DNA of 64,000 bases from Bufo bufo (taxonomy: Eukaryota; Chordata; Amphibia; Anura; Bufonidae), in the NCBI RefSeq assembly GCF_905171765.1, contig NC_053392.1, positions 504,848,556-504,912,555 of the forward strand, given 5' to 3'. The notes beneath the pieces were generated by a model. That model was not told the DNA's origin. It worked only from the letters and a program-made list of their open reading frames with translations, and searched no databases. Of the stretch, positions 33,318 to 44,312 are shown piece by piece (within the stretch, counting starts at the first letter, position 1; every line of letters starts with the position of its first letter). A program made the position numbers and the translations under genes.

Positions 33318-33530
33318 ACTAACTCTTCCCCCAGTAACCTCTCCCCCACCCCCATGCTCACCCCCCAACTCCTCAGACCTGAACTCGATCTTCTAACAGT
33401 CCACACACTCAAAGCAGATCGGCCTACACCACTGCTTTCAGTACAAAAATGAACCTCAATCAACTACCTTTTGTGTCACCCTCATTTCCTCATAGATTGT
33501 AAGCTCTTGCGAGCAGGGACCTCACTGTTA

Positions 33531-33765
33531 GGCCTCATGCACACGACCGTGCCGTTTTTTGCGGTCCGCAAACCACGGATCCACAAAAAACGGAAGCCGC
33601 CGGAACGGGCGCCGACAATATAAATGCCTATTCTTGTCCGCAAAGCGCGGACAAGAATAGGACATGTTATATTTTTTTAGCAGGGCCGCGGAACGGAGCC
33701 ATTGAAGTGAATGGGTCCGCATCCGAGCCGATGCGGACCCAAACAACGGTCATGTGCATGAGGCC
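33531..33765. repeat. TTA-flanked MITE inside the LINE tail
   Basis: TTA at 33528-33530 and 33766-33768. Ends GGCCTCATGCACACGACCGT and ACGGTCATGTGCATGAGGCC. The interior has TTGCGGTCCGCAAA and GACATGTTATATTTTTTTAG. Confidence 0.9.
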
Positions 33766-33893
33766 TTAGTGTTTTAGTTGTATATTAGCCAGTTATGTTG
33801 TGATGTCTTTTGTTTTGTACATGAACCCTCTGAATTATAAAGTGCTGCTAAATATGGTGGCGCTATATAAATAAATATTATTATTTTCTAAAA

Positions 33894-35026
33894 ACAGATC
33901 ACTGGTAACAGTTATCTAATCACGGTCGGTAGAGATGACCAAAGTTTAGAAAAATTCAATTTGGCAAGATTTTGACAAGAAATTTGATTTCTTATGAGAT
34001 ACTTTGTCACAAATCGCTTTCCATTGTATGGAGAAGGCGGAATGATGAGGAACAGTGATCGCGCCGCCCCTCGCCATTTAACCCCTCAGATGGACTTGGG
34101 TTCCTTGGGCCAACCAGAAAAATTCTTTTCAGGGCTCAACCTCTATATCATCAATAATGTCTAATTGTTTTTAATTCAAAGAAATAGATCCTCGTGGCAG
34201 TTTGTTGTCTCCAAAAGCAGCTCCAAATGGTTTTTTTTCTCTGGACTTTTGGGGTCTACTATGGTATCATAGCTTGGGCCTACTGGAGGATCCTCTGGTA
34301 CTCTGTTTGGCCAGTCTGATTCTGGATCTAATGACTAGTGATATTCCTCTCTTACCCCAGTGGCCATAGGAAATCATAATGAAGACAAGGGGAGACACTT
34401 TACAAAGCAGTACTTTGCAAAATTGTGTAAAAAATGTAATTAGCAATGTATCTTTGTATGCGGTATGTATACTGCAATTTGGGATGTTCTCTTATGATTG
34501 TATTTGATAATAATAATAATAAAATCTTATTGAACCATAAAAAATGTCATTATACCATAATATAAGCTTTTTTCACATAAAACTGGAAAAGCTCTTAAAA
34601 TCTGTGTTCTACATATCAGGAAGGATGACAGAGATCAGCAAGCTATGAAATTTAAATACCCTGGTTATACAGCCGATATGTCATTTACTTGTGGCATAGA
34701 TATACACTGTGGCAAGGGTATAGTAATCTAAATGCATAAAGAATTTCAGCACATATATTCTGGAGTAGTTCACCATAGACTGGTATGTCAGGTTAGGAAC
34801 ATGTTAGAATATATACAAGTAGAAAAGAAACAGAAGCAACCAGTCATGTTGCTAATTCTGAGCCTATCTCAAAAATAAAGGGTAAATAAGAATTATCAAC
34901 TTCAGAGTTGGTGTACTGAGCTACTCTATTGCTCTTTGGATCTCTGCTGTCCTTGGTTAGAATAGATTTCATGTACCGTATCATATCTCCAGATTATTAT
35001 ATTAATGGGTTTATCATGTTCTACAG
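33894..35026. other. Intron 6 end, nothing firm
   Basis: AT-rich sequence with a short (AAT)n run near 34510. No gene. 33930-34110 may be a decayed repeat. Confidence 0.4.
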
Positions 35027-35139
35027 AAACTGGAGGAATCTGCATTTCACCTCGTCCTTCAGAGCAAGATGCCGAGATAGTTCCAGCAATGGCTATGAGA
35101 CCTTTCTTTGGGATAAGACCTACACTCCTAAATGAGAAT
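35027..35139 (+). CDS. acss1: ACSS1-type gene, visible exon 7
   Basis: The exon finishes the split glutamate of the TWWQTETGG motif, then gives 37 codons: TGGICISPRPSEQDAEIVPA and MAMRPFFGIRPTLLNEN. TGGICI-PRPSE and MAMRPFFGI are ACSS1-like wording. The acceptor is GTTCTACAG and the donor GTAAGTC. It lies 449 bases before visible exon 8. Confidence 0.95.
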
Positions 35140-35588
35140 GTAAGTCATTGGCTTTAAGATAGCACATTGACCAGTACATCTTTAAGTTGTTCTATTATGT
35201 TTCTATCTATTTATTACAGCCATGTTCCTATTCCCTAATACTGCAGAATGGCCTTCACAAAGATGGCTATGGGCTGCCATTCTCAGCCATCCCCATCCAG
35301 AGCATAAGTGCATGGTATATTGGAGTGTGGACTAGGCCACATCTTTATTGTTAATTTGGAGTCCATATTTAGGATACGGCCACGCGGTCAGGTTTCTTGA
35401 TGCGGTTTTAGAAGCCAAAACCAGGAGTTAACTCAAAAAAGACAAGACTTTGTCTCTTTTTATGATCCACTCCTGGTTTTGGCTTCCAAAACTTACATAG
35501 ATTGTGGTCATAACTGAACATTTTTAGATAGAGGAGATGCAACCATTGAGGATGGTCTCCTGATTTAACAATGTATTTCTGTTACCAG
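35140..35588. other. Intron 7 with decayed MITE
   Basis: 35370-35490 has AGGATACGGCCACGCGGTCA, then facing AAGCCAAAACCAGGAGT and ACTCCTGGTTTTGGCTT arms, a foldback MITE related to those near 29.5 and 56.6 kb. Confidence 0.6.
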
Positions 35589-35715
35589 GGCAAAGTTATT
35601 GAAGGAGGTGATGTTTCTGGTGCACTCTGTATTGCCCAGCCCTGGCCTGGTATGGCCAGAACCATATACGGAGATCATCAGAGGTTTATTGATGCTTATT
35701 TCAAGACATATCCAG
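35589..35715 (+). CDS. acss1: ACSS1-type gene, visible exon 8
   Basis: Forty-two codons in phase 0 plus one base of a split glycine codon. The product begins [20 protein letters not shown] and continues [13 protein letters not shown] to FKTYP, the segment before the conserved GYYFTGDG motif. The acceptor is GTTACCAG and the donor GTAATAG. No frame damage is seen. Confidence 0.95.
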
Positions 35716-35837
35716 GTAATAGCTGTTGTATGTCATATATATTTTAGTGTCCATTATTGTTTTTTAATTCCTGACAGGTTTTCTGGTGTGAAAACATAGA
35801 CAGATCTGAGCAACTTTGCTAAAGGCCAAAATCTGAT

Positions 35838-36455
35838 GGCTAGATGACTGGGTCAGAGGATCTCACAAATGGCAGGTCTTGTGGGTTGTTCTCAGTATGG
35901 TTTGGTTAGTACCTACCAAAAGTAGTCCAAAGAAGAGCAATCAGTGAATTGGCCACAGGGTCATGAGTTCCCATAGCTCATTGATGCACATGAGCGGCAA
36001 AGGTTAGCCGGTCTGGTCCAATCCCCAAGAACTAATGTGGCACAAATGACTGAAAATGATAAAAAAAATGTCAGAACAACCAGTCAATTGCTCCCGCAAT
36101 GGGGTTGGTAGCCACAGGCCAGTCAAGTGCAGGATCTGCCCCCCCGGTATAGATGCACCACTGCATATGGGGTTGAGCACTTCCTGCTTTTTAATACCAC
36201 GCCAATTTGTAGTTTGTATTTTGGTAGCCACAGGCCAGTCAGAGTCAGAAAGCCCATGCTGACCCCTGTTAAGTGCTATAATATGCATATAAGCATCAAA
36301 ACTGCTGGACCGTGGAGCAATGGAAGGATGTGCCCTGGTCTAATGAAGCACATTTTCCTTTACATCACGTGGACAGCTAGGTGCATGTACATTGATTATA
36401 TTGGGATGCACTATGGGAATTATAGAAAGAAGGTAAGCCAATGGAGGCAGTATGA
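35838..36455 (+). pseudogene. Decayed Tc1 transposase fragment
   Basis: The nucleotide text follows the coding region of a Tc1 family common in fish and frogs: TCTCACAAATGGCAGGTCTT, CACAGGGTCATGAGTTCCCA, AGCTCATTGATGCACATGAG, then a part reading GPWSNGRMCPGL before CACTATGGGA. Frame is lost repeatedly. The fragment stops where the tail-to-tail foldback element begins (36462) and does not resume after it, so the two were joined by a rearrangement or the remainder was deleted. Confidence 0.7.
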
Positions 36456-36599
36456 TACACACAGTGGATATAAAAAGTCTACACCCCCCTGTGATGTAAG
36501 AAAGATAAATCATTTCAGAACTTTTTCCACCTTTAATGTGACCTATAAACTGTACCACTCAATTGAAAAACAAACTGAAATCTTTTAGGTGGAGGGAAG

Positions 36600-36625
36600 A
36601 AAAAAAAAAAAATAATAATAATAAT
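36600..36625. repeat. A-rich and AAT microsatellite
   Basis: A run of A followed by AAT repeats within the left Tc1 arm; the right arm has a matching T/ATT run near 39265-39290. Confidence 0.85.
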
Positions 36626-36684
36626 GTGGTTGCAAAGGGGGGAAAACCCTCTTATAACTGGGATGTAGCTATGTTCAGAATTAA

Positions 36685-37130
36685 AGGGAACCTGTCATGT
36701 TGATATTTGATTATAATCTAACTAATTATATACAATCATTAACTACTAAAAAGTGCCTTAGATGTATTCACTTACTGGTGTGACAGATGGTTACCTCATA
36801 ATATACACACAAAGATGCCACATGCTAATGAGCTGATTTGAGTCCAGCGTGATGTCATTGAGTCCAGCGTTTATTTAATTAACACTCCCCTGCCCACCTG
36901 CTGCTGATTCATATGGGAAATAACTGTCAATCAGCAGCATGTAGGCGGGGAGAGTCAGGAGCTCATGAATATTCAGGACTCAGCATTATCAGCTGGAGCT
37001 TTTCAATACAAGATGTTGGCAGATTGACTGGGTCAATTCAAGAAAGTGACCCAGCATTTTGCTAAGAGAATCAGTCACTTATTTATGTTGCCCTTAGTTA
37101 GGACACCATAAAACTGGTGACAGGTTCCCT
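36685..37130. mobile_element. T2-type MITE, insertion proven by internal empty site
   Basis: TTAA at 36681-36684 and 37131-37134. Ends AGGGAACCTGTCATGTTG and AACTGGTGACAGGTTCCCT. The homologous place in the right Tc1 arm reads CAGAATTAAGCAAT (complement, TTAA at 39204-39207) without the element, showing the pre-insertion state. 446 bases. Confidence 0.93.
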
Positions 37131-37278
37131 TTAAGCAATCACATTCAAAATCATGTTAAATAGGAGTCAGAATACACCTGCCATAATTTAAAGTGCCTCT
37201 GATTAACCCCAAACAAAGTTCTGCTGCTCTAGTTGGTCTTTCCTGAAATATTCTTAGTCGCATCCCACAGCAAAAGCC

Positions 37279-37937
37279 ATGGTCCACAGAGAGCTTCCAA
37301 AGCATCAGAGGGATCTCATTGTTAAAATGTATCAGTCAGGAGAAGGGTACAAAAGAATTTCCAAGGCGTTAGATATACCATGGAACACAGTGAAGACAGT
37401 CTTCATCAAGTGGAGAAAATATGGCACAACAGTGACGTCCCTCCAAAATTGATGAAAAGACGAGAAGAAAACTGGTCTGGGAGGCTACCAAGAGGCCTAC
37501 AGCAACATTTAAGGAGCTGCAGGAATATCTGGCAAGTACTGGCTGTGTGGTACATGTGACAACAATCTCCCGTATTCTTCATACGTCTGGGCTATGGGGT
37601 AGAGTGGCAAGACGAAAGCCTTTTCTTGCAAAGAAAAACATCCAAGCCAGGCTACATTTTGCAAAAACACATCTGAAGTCTCCCAAAAGCATGTGGGAAA
37701 AGGTGTTATGGTCTGATGAAACCAAGGTTGAACTTTTTGGCCATAATTCCAAAAGATATGTATGGCGCAAAAACAACACTGCACATCACCAAAAGAAGAC
37801 CATACCCACAGTGAAGCATGGTGGTGGCAGCATCATGCCAAGGGGCTGATTTTCTTTAGCTGAAACTGGGGCCTTAGTTAAACTAGAAGGAATTATGTAC
37901 AGTTCCAAATACCAGTCAATATTGGCACAAAACTTTG
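37279..37937 (+). pseudogene. Tc1 transposase, left copy, 3'-truncated and frameshifted
   Basis: Starts at ATG (MVHRELPKHQRDLIVKMYQS) with helix-turn-helix text KRISKALDIPWNTV. Frames change before [20 protein letters not shown]. The first catalytic aspartate is visible in [22 protein letters not shown] replaces the usual tryptophan-cysteine wording, followed by a stop. Coding ends at SILAQNF, so the second aspartate and the glutamate are missing. Confidence 0.9.
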
Positions 37938-38056
37938 AATTGAAAAACAAACTGAAATCGTTGAAACCTCAATTGAAAAACAAACTGAAATCTTTTAGGT
38001 AGAGGTAATAAAAAATATAAAAATAAAATGATATGGTTGCATAAGTGTGCACACCC

Positions 38057-39059
38057 TTAAACTAATACTTTGTTGAAGCACCTTTTGATTTTATTACAGC
38101 ACTCAGTCTTTTTGGGTATGAGTCTATCAGCATGGCACATTTTGACTTGGCAAGATTTGCCCACTCTTCTTTGCAAAAACACTCCAAATCTGTCAGATTT
38201 GCATCTCCTGTGCACAGCCCTCTTCAGATCACCCCACAGATTTTCAATCAGATTCAGGTCTGGGCTCTGGCTGGGCCATTCCAAAACTTTAATCTTCTTC
38301 TGGTGACGCCATTCCTTTGTTGATTTGGATGTATGCTTTGGGTCGTTGTCATGCTGAAAGATGAAGTTCCTCTTCATGTTCAGCTTTCTAGCAGAAGCCT
38401 GAAGGTTTTGTGCCAATATTGACTGGTATTTGGAACTGTACATAATTCCCTCTAGCTTAACTAAGGCCCCAGTTCCAGCTAAAGAAAAACAGCCCCAAAG
38501 CATGATGCTGCCACCACCATGCTTCACTGTGGGTATGGTGTTCTTTTGGTGACGTGAAGTGTTGTTTTTGCGCCATACATATCTTTTGGAATTATGGCCA
38601 AAAAGTTCAACCTTGGTTTCATCAGACCATAACACCTTTTCCCACATGCTTTTGGGATACTTCAGATGTGTTTTTGCAAAATGTAGCCTGGCTTGGATGT
38701 TTTTCTTTGTAAGAAAAGGCTTTCGTCTTGCCACTCTACCCCATAGCCCAGACATATGAAGAATATGGGAGATTGTTGTCACATGTACCACACAGCCAGT
38801 ATTTGCCAGATATTCCTGCAGCTCCTTTAATGTTGCTGTAGGCCTCTTCTTAGCCTCCCAGACCAGTTTTCTTCTCGTCTTTTCATCAATTTTTGAGGGA
38901 CGTCACTGTTGTGCCATATTTTCTCCACTTGATGATGACTGTCTTCACTGTGTTCCATGGTATATCTAACGCCTTGGAAATTCTTTTGTACCCTTCTCCT
39001 GAATGATACCTTTTAACAATGAGATCCCTCTGATGCTTTGGAAGCTCTCTGTGGACCAT
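38057..39059 (-). pseudogene. Tc1 transposase, right copy, frameshifted
   Basis: The minus-strand start at 39059 matches the left copy. The intact part (38791-38057) reads [20 protein letters not shown] through [41 protein letters not shown] and [15 protein letters not shown], so all three DDE residues are present with 34 residues between the last two. The N-terminal third lies in other frames, and the C-terminus is frameshifted, ending CFNKVLV. Confidence 0.92.
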
Positions 39060-39470
39060 GGCTTTTGCTGTGGGATGCGACTAAGAAAATTTCAGGAAAG
39101 ACCAACTAGAGCAGCTGAACTTTATTTGGGGTTAATCAGAGGCACTTTAAATGATGGCAGGTGTATGCTGACTCCTATTTAACATGATTTTGAATGTTAT
39201 TGCTTAATTCTGAACACGGCTACATACCCAGTTATAAGAGGGTTTTCCCCCCTTTGCAACCACATTATTATTATTATATTTTTTTTTTCTTTCCTCCACC
39301 TAAAAGATTTCAGCTTGTTTTTCAATTGAGTGGTACAATTTATAGGTCACATTAAAGGTAGAAAAAGTTCTGAAATGATTTATCTTTGTCTAATTTTTTT
39401 TTTTTTTACAGCACAACAGCAAAGAAATCTGACATTTTAACAGGGGTGTGTAGACTTTTTATATCCACTG

Positions 39471-39536
39471 TATATATATATATATATATATATCTCATAA
39501 TTAGACAGGTGTTTCATTTACTGCAACAACATCTTA
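39471..39536. repeat. TA microsatellite
   Basis: A TA run at 39471-39493 immediately right of the Tc1 foldback, then a short spacer. Confidence 0.9.
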
Positions 39537-40251
39537 AAGTCTATCCTCAGGATAGGTCATCACTTGCTGATGGGCGGGGGTTATGCACCCTACACCCCCA
39601 GTGATCAGTGTGTAGTTCCATCTACTGAAGTTGGCATTGGAACTATTGGAACTACACAGCACCGCACAATTGTGTATTGGAGAAAAATCACTAATATAGC
39701 GCTGCTCTCAGTGACTTCAAGCGGGGCGTTTACTACAGCACTGCTTTCATTGAAGTGAGTAGGAACAACTCTGCAGACACAAGCTCCCTCCATTACACAG
39801 TTGACGGTGCTGTGGAGTTGCAGCGCCAACCTCTGACGGTGGAGTTACACCTGAACTGCAGATCGGCAGGGGAGAGGGGTGTCACAGCACCAGTTAGTGA
39901 TAGCCTAGCCTGAGTATAAGCCATGAGTAAATATTGGACAACCCCTGTCAAGAGGTTGACCGGTTTCATGATATTAATGACCTATTCTCAGGATAGGTCA
40001 TCAATATGACCTTACTGGGAGTCCAACTCCTGGTACCTGGGAATTGCTCGTCCTAGTCAAGTGAATGGGACAAAAAGCTATAATTACCCTGCACAGCCAC
40101 TGCAATGTAGACGGCGGGCAAGTAAACACTTAGAGGATTAATCATTCGCACAAGTGCTGCACCTCCTTCAAACAGTTGGACCCTCACCGGTCTTATAATG
40201 ATGATCTATCCTGAGGATAGGTCATTAATATAATGAAACTGGACAATCCCT
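39537..40251. repeat. Two adjacent T2-like foldback relatives
   Basis: TATCCTCAGGATAGGTCATC at 39541, TTCTCAGGATAGGTCATCAA at 39987 and its complement at 40206-40226. The second unit (about 39951-40251) is a foldback ending GGACAATCCCT then TTAA (40252-40255). The first unit (about 39537-39945) is decayed and ends GGACAACCCCT. Related to 1061-1531. Confidence 0.75.
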
Positions 40252-40255
40252 TTAA

Positions 40256-40734
40256 ATTGTTCATTCAAAGCATGAACATTATATCACTGTACTGGTTAAC
40301 GATCAATCAGCTGAGTTTATATCGTACTGTACTTTAGATTTAGCTGCTCTTTAAGTTATGAGAATTGCACAGTCATCAGTGCATTGATAAGAGCGTGTGT
40401 CAGAAATCGCTGATAAAGCAAGAGACAGCCATTCATAAAATAAGGCCTCCACCCTGGAAGAAAATGTCTGCATTTATCAAACATCACTATCTGAATTTCT
40501 TTTGCCCATAATATTTGTGGATATGAAGTTGTCAGTTCTATGCATACACAAGTGTTGCAGCATTTCAGTATATAGCACATTCAGATATAATGGGGATCAT
40601 TTACCAGCACGGATTCTGTCAGTGTACAATCTGGCAGTCAGCCACAGGTTCAGTAACTGCGACCCAACCACCTGAACCATTATTTTCGTTTGTGAAATGA
40701 TGAGTAGCATATTCTATTCTCTTGTCACTGCAAC
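40256..40734. other. Intron 8, nothing recognised
   Basis: AT-rich intron without recognisable gene or element. Confidence 0.45.
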
Positions 40735-40739
40735 ATCGC

Positions 40740-41841
40740 TGTCACGGCTGAGGATGGGGGAAACCCTCAGCCGTGTGCCGAAGGATGATGGTCGCTGCTT
40801 GACCAGGACAAACAGGATTAGGGAGCAGGTCACCTCCTACAGCGTCCCTAACCTGACCCTAACTCCTACCTGCATGGGCCGACCTTGAAGGTAGGAGGAC
40901 CCATGCGCCGGAACCTCGGATCCCTATTCGCCCTCCGCAGGGCCCTAGGCTAGGAGTCAGAGTAAGACATCCTGTTCCTTCTGAATCCGGAGGAACAGGA
41001 GTCTCACTGGCCAAGCTGCAAGCAAGGGGAAACAAATGCAACCTATGGCAATGGCAGGTACTTGTCAAAAACATTGCAGAGACCTACCACAGACAACCAA
41101 GCCTGGAACCCATGTGGGTGTACTGCCCACAGACAGCAGGACTCAGCACACAAACACACAACACACGGGAACCCAGGACCACAGGTGCAATAAAGAAACA
41201 TAAAACCAAACACATCTTCCAGACACCAAGGACATATATTTAGCTTATGACTAGAAGGTTGGCCCCCACTGGCAGTTGGAAAGTAACCAGGAGGATGTCT
41301 ACAGCCAGCATGGCTGAAACACCCTCTCTGGCTACTGCCTACAACTGAGGCTATATAGGGCCAAGAGGCCACACCCAACAATCAGACACACCCCGTCACT
41401 CACACACACTGAAAGGGAGTTAACCCTTCCAAAACCACAGAAGGGAAAACATAACTAAAAGGGAAGTGTCCAAACAACAAACACACTGTGGCTGTTGCCG
41501 CAGGCAATGACATGGGTGGCAAGCGTGTCCTGGGAGTCAGCCCAAAGGCCGGGACACTGCCACCACATGTACATCATACCACCAAACGTTGCCACGGACA
41601 GCCACAGTGCAGGGAAAATGTCAGTGCACACCAAACATAAACAAAGTGCACACAGACATACAAAAGTGCTTACAAACGCGCACACAACTCAGAGGGAACC
41701 GCACACATAGCTGTTGTCCGCGGCAACCGCACCTGAGGCTAACAACCTTATGCCGCAAGCTGCGGTTGACACTACAACCCAAAACCGCGGGCAACTGTAT
41801 GCGGCTCCCAAGGAGTCACGGCCATAGCCGTGGCCGTGACA
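40740..41841 (-). mobile_element. Probable LTR, 1.1 kb, TG...CA ends
   Basis: Starts TGTCACGGCTG and ends GGCCGTGACA, flanked by near-identical 5-mers ATCGC (40735-40739) and ATAGC (41842-41846). Its complement is homologous to the copy starting at 59357 (TGTCACG..., GTGACTCCTTG, CACCTCCTACAG/CTGTAGGAGGTG), which supports an interspersed LTR. No retroelement genes adjoin it, so it is probably a solo LTR. Orientation is set by analogy with the second copy. Confidence 0.72.
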
Positions 41842-41846
41842 ATAGC

Positions 41847-42082
41847 AGTGTGCAAAAAAAAAATAAGGGGGTCATTTACTATGAGAAATACGCCTAAATT
41901 AGGCGTATTTCTGCCACAGATTGCAGCCAAAGGTTAATTGCGCCGTGATCTGAGACTTTTCCCCGCTCACGCCAGGTCTAAAAAAGTGGGCGTGAAATGG
42001 GCAGGGAAGGGGACAGTCCGGCAGGCCCGTCTCATTCATCATTTTCTGTAAATAGAGAGTGTTTCCCACAGCAAGGCCGCAT
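41847..42082. other. Intron 8 spacer with MITE-like debris
   Basis: GAAATACGCCTAAATTAGGC is a short palindrome typical of decayed frog MITEs. No gene. Confidence 0.4.
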
Positions 42083-42085
42083 TTA

Positions 42086-42407
42086 GGGTCCATTCACACG
42101 TCCGTAAGTGTTTTGCGGATCCGCAAAACACGGACACCGGCAATGTGCGTTCCGCATTTCGCGGACCGCACATTGCCGGCACTATAATAGAAAATGCCTT
42201 TTCTTGCCCACAGTTGCGGACAAGAATAGGACATGTTCTATTTTTTTTCGGGAACGGAATTGCGGATCCGGAAATGCGGATGCGGACAGCACATAATATG
42301 CTGTCAGCATCCGTTTCCGGCCCCATTGAAAAGGAATGTCTCCGCACCTGTTCCGCAAAATTGCGGAACGGATCCGAACCTAAAGTTGCGGACGTGCGAA
42401 TGGACCC
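42086..42407. repeat. TWA-flanked foldback MITE
   Basis: TTA at 42083-42085 and TAA at 42408-42410. Ends GGGTCCATTCACACGTCCG and GGACGTGCGAATGGACCC. Interior GGATCCGCAAAACACGGACA and GACATGTTCTATTTTTTTTC. A GTCAGTGATT-family fragment follows at 42413-42460. Confidence 0.82.
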
Positions 42408-42545
42408 TAATACAGTCAGTATTTGGTCAGTGATTTCCATCAGTGATTGTGAGCCAATACAAGGAATCCTCTTTAATATTTAACTTGAATAATTCATGAT
42501 CTTCATACTGTACATTTTACATGACATTTAACCTACCTGTTCCAG

Positions 42546-42673
42546 GCTATTATTTTACTGGTGATGGAGCTCATAGGTCGAATGAAGGGCACTACCAGAT
42601 AACAGGCCGAATGGATGATGTCATAAACATCAGTGGGCACAGACTTGGCACTGCAGAGATTGAAGATGCATTG
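42546..42673 (+). CDS. acss1: ACSS1-type gene, visible exon 9 (hinge motif)
   Basis: The exon completes the glycine codon and adds 42 codons. It encodes [10 protein letters not shown], whose aspartate binds the AMP ribose in the family, and [20 protein letters not shown], which holds the hinge aspartate about which the C-terminal domain rotates between the two half-reactions. The acceptor is CTGTTCCAG and the donor GTAGGT. The frame is continuous with exons 8 and 10. Confidence 0.95.
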
Positions 42674-43278
42674 GTAGGTATGATTTTCTTACTGCAAAGA
42701 GTTTTTTTTAATTTTTTTTATAAATACTTATTGTATTTACAATAGAAAACTATAGTGTAAAACTGAAGATCAGGATTACTAGAGATAACCGTGACCCAGG
42801 GTGATGGTTCTGATGTGTCGGACCTGTCCATGCTCAGTGATTATACACTCTTCTGGCGTAGACTCAGTCAAGTACAGTGAGGGGTATCAGGGTTTTTTCA
42901 TGGTGACTGCCTAGAAGATTCATGGAGGGGACCCTTGGATGACTTCTGGGTGTATCCTATGTTATAAGAGGCTTTTGTCACATGATAATTACTGTAGCTA
43001 ATAGTGCTTAGTGTTTGGTGTTACAAGATGAATGATACTTTTATTGCTAGCATAACTTCATTATACTGCACTGAAGATAGTATAAACTATCAGTATATCA
43101 CGCCAGGGCTGGCTTATCACGCTAGGACGCCGCTATCTGCACACTTAATGTAGAACTACAACTCCTAGCATGCTCAATTCATTTCTATGGCGTTCTGAGA
43201 ACAGCCAAACAAGTGAGCATCTTGGGAGTTGTAGTTTCACCACAGCTGGAGTGTCGGAGGTTAGCCATCACAGGCTTA
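42674..43278. other. Intron 9 start with hAT-MITE half
   Basis: 43145-43265 has AACTACAACTCCTAGCATGC facing GGGAGTTGTAGTTTCAC, a decayed relative of the foldback at 43696-43851. No gene. Confidence 0.45.
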
Positions 43279-43605
43279 GGCTGGGTTCAGACCTGAGCGT
43301 TTTACAGCGCGTTCCTACGCGCTGTAAAACGCTCTACAGGCAAAAACCAATGTTTCCCTATGGGCATGGTTCTCACCTGAGCGTTTTACAGCGCGTACGA
43401 ACGCGCTGTAAATCGCCCTACGCCTCAAGAAGTACAGGAGCTTCTTTGGGGCGTATTGTCACGCGTTCCCACCGATATACTTCAGCGGGAACGCCCCAAA
43501 ATGGGCGTTTGCTTGTTTCCGCCCATTAAAAACACCCGATACAAACGCCCGATAAAAACGCCTGTAAAAAGCGCATTTTGAATACGCTCAGGTCTGAACC
43601 CAGCC
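43279..43605. repeat. TTA-flanked foldback MITE
   Basis: TTA at 43276-43278 and 43606-43608. Ends GGCTGGGTTCAGACCTGAGC and GCTCAGGTCTGAACCCAGCC. Interior repeats of GCGTTTTACAGCGCG. 327 bases. Confidence 0.9.
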
Positions 43606-43695
43606 TTAGAGTTTTATGTGTCATCTTCAATGCAACATCTACCAAGTTCAGTGTATTTAGCGGCTTTCCCCTGAACATACTGAGCATGTTCTAGG

Positions 43696-43851
43696 TCAGG
43701 GGTCAGCAATCTCGAGCACTCCAGCTGTTGTGAAACTATAACTCCCAGCATGCATATTTGCTCAGTTCTTCTTAGGACTCCCATAGAAGTGAATAAAGCA
43801 TGCTAGGAGTTGTAGTTTCACACCTGGAGTGCTGGAGGTTGCTGACCCCTG
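43696..43851. repeat. hAT-type foldback MITE
   Basis: Ends CAGGGGTCAGCAATCTC and GAGGTTGCTGACCCCTG, arms AACTATAACTCCCAGCATGC and GCATGCTAGGAGTTGTAGTT. Flanking 8-mers TTCTAGGT and CTCTAGAT are similar but not identical. Confidence 0.8.
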
Positions 43852-44019
43852 CTCTAGATTCTCTAGATTTCGACAAGGCAGGCTCCTGAATGAGGTATAT
43901 TTTTTAGAATAATTTGCATATAGCACATACTACCATCAATACTGCATAAGAGGGAGAAGCTGCTTGGAAATAAAAGTTGTCTAGTACTATTAGCTGATTC
44001 CCACCTTTTGTGTGACTTA

Positions 44020-44309
44020 GGCCACATGCACACGACCATGGTTTTTTCCGATCCTCATTTTTTGTGGATCGAATGTGGACCCATTAATTTTAATGGTGTG
44101 GCAAAAATTACAGATTGCACGCCATGTGCTGGCTGCATCCATAGGGCTGTGCTGCCGTTCTACAAAAAAGATAGAAAATGTCCTATTTTTGTTCGTTTTG
44201 TGGACAACAATAGCCAGTTCTACAATCTGGGCCCCGGAAAGTGTGGGATGCACGCGGCTGGTATCCGAGCTTTTCGCACCGCAAAGGATACGGGCATGTG
44301 CATGAGGCC
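44020..44309. repeat. TTA-flanked MITE
   Basis: TTA at 44017-44019 and 44310-44312. Ends GGCCACATGCACACGACCAT and CATGTGCATGAGGCC. The interior has AAATGTCCTATTTTTGTTCG, a variant of the core shared with other MITEs. A 181-codon minus-strand frame over it is an artefact. Confidence 0.85.
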
Positions 44310-44312
44310 TTA

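Larger units (their letters stand above)
32690..33893 (+). mobile_element. 3' end of an L2-like LINE, interrupted by a MITE
   Basis: A decayed reverse-transcriptase C-terminal region (32690-33317) is followed by a 3' tail with TAGATTGTAAGCTCTTGCGA and GGCGCTATATAAATAAATAT, ending in short ATT repeats, as in L2/CR1-type LINEs. A TTA-flanked MITE (33531-33765) is inserted in the tail. The copy is 5'-truncated. Confidence 0.85.
36462..39470. mobile_element. 3-kb foldback made of two Tc1 copies joined tail to tail
   Basis: Outer ends CAGTGGATATAAAAAGTCTA (36462) and complement (to 39470), with TA following on the right. The left unit runs + from 36462 to about 37937 and the right unit runs - from 39470 to about 37945. 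Both have their 5' ends outward and both have lost their own 3' inverted repeats at the junction (37938-37980), where the subterminal phrase ATTGAAAAACAAACTGAAAT is repeated. The left unit contains a T2 insertion (36685-37130) absent from the right unit. Total 3009 bases. Confidence 0.88.
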
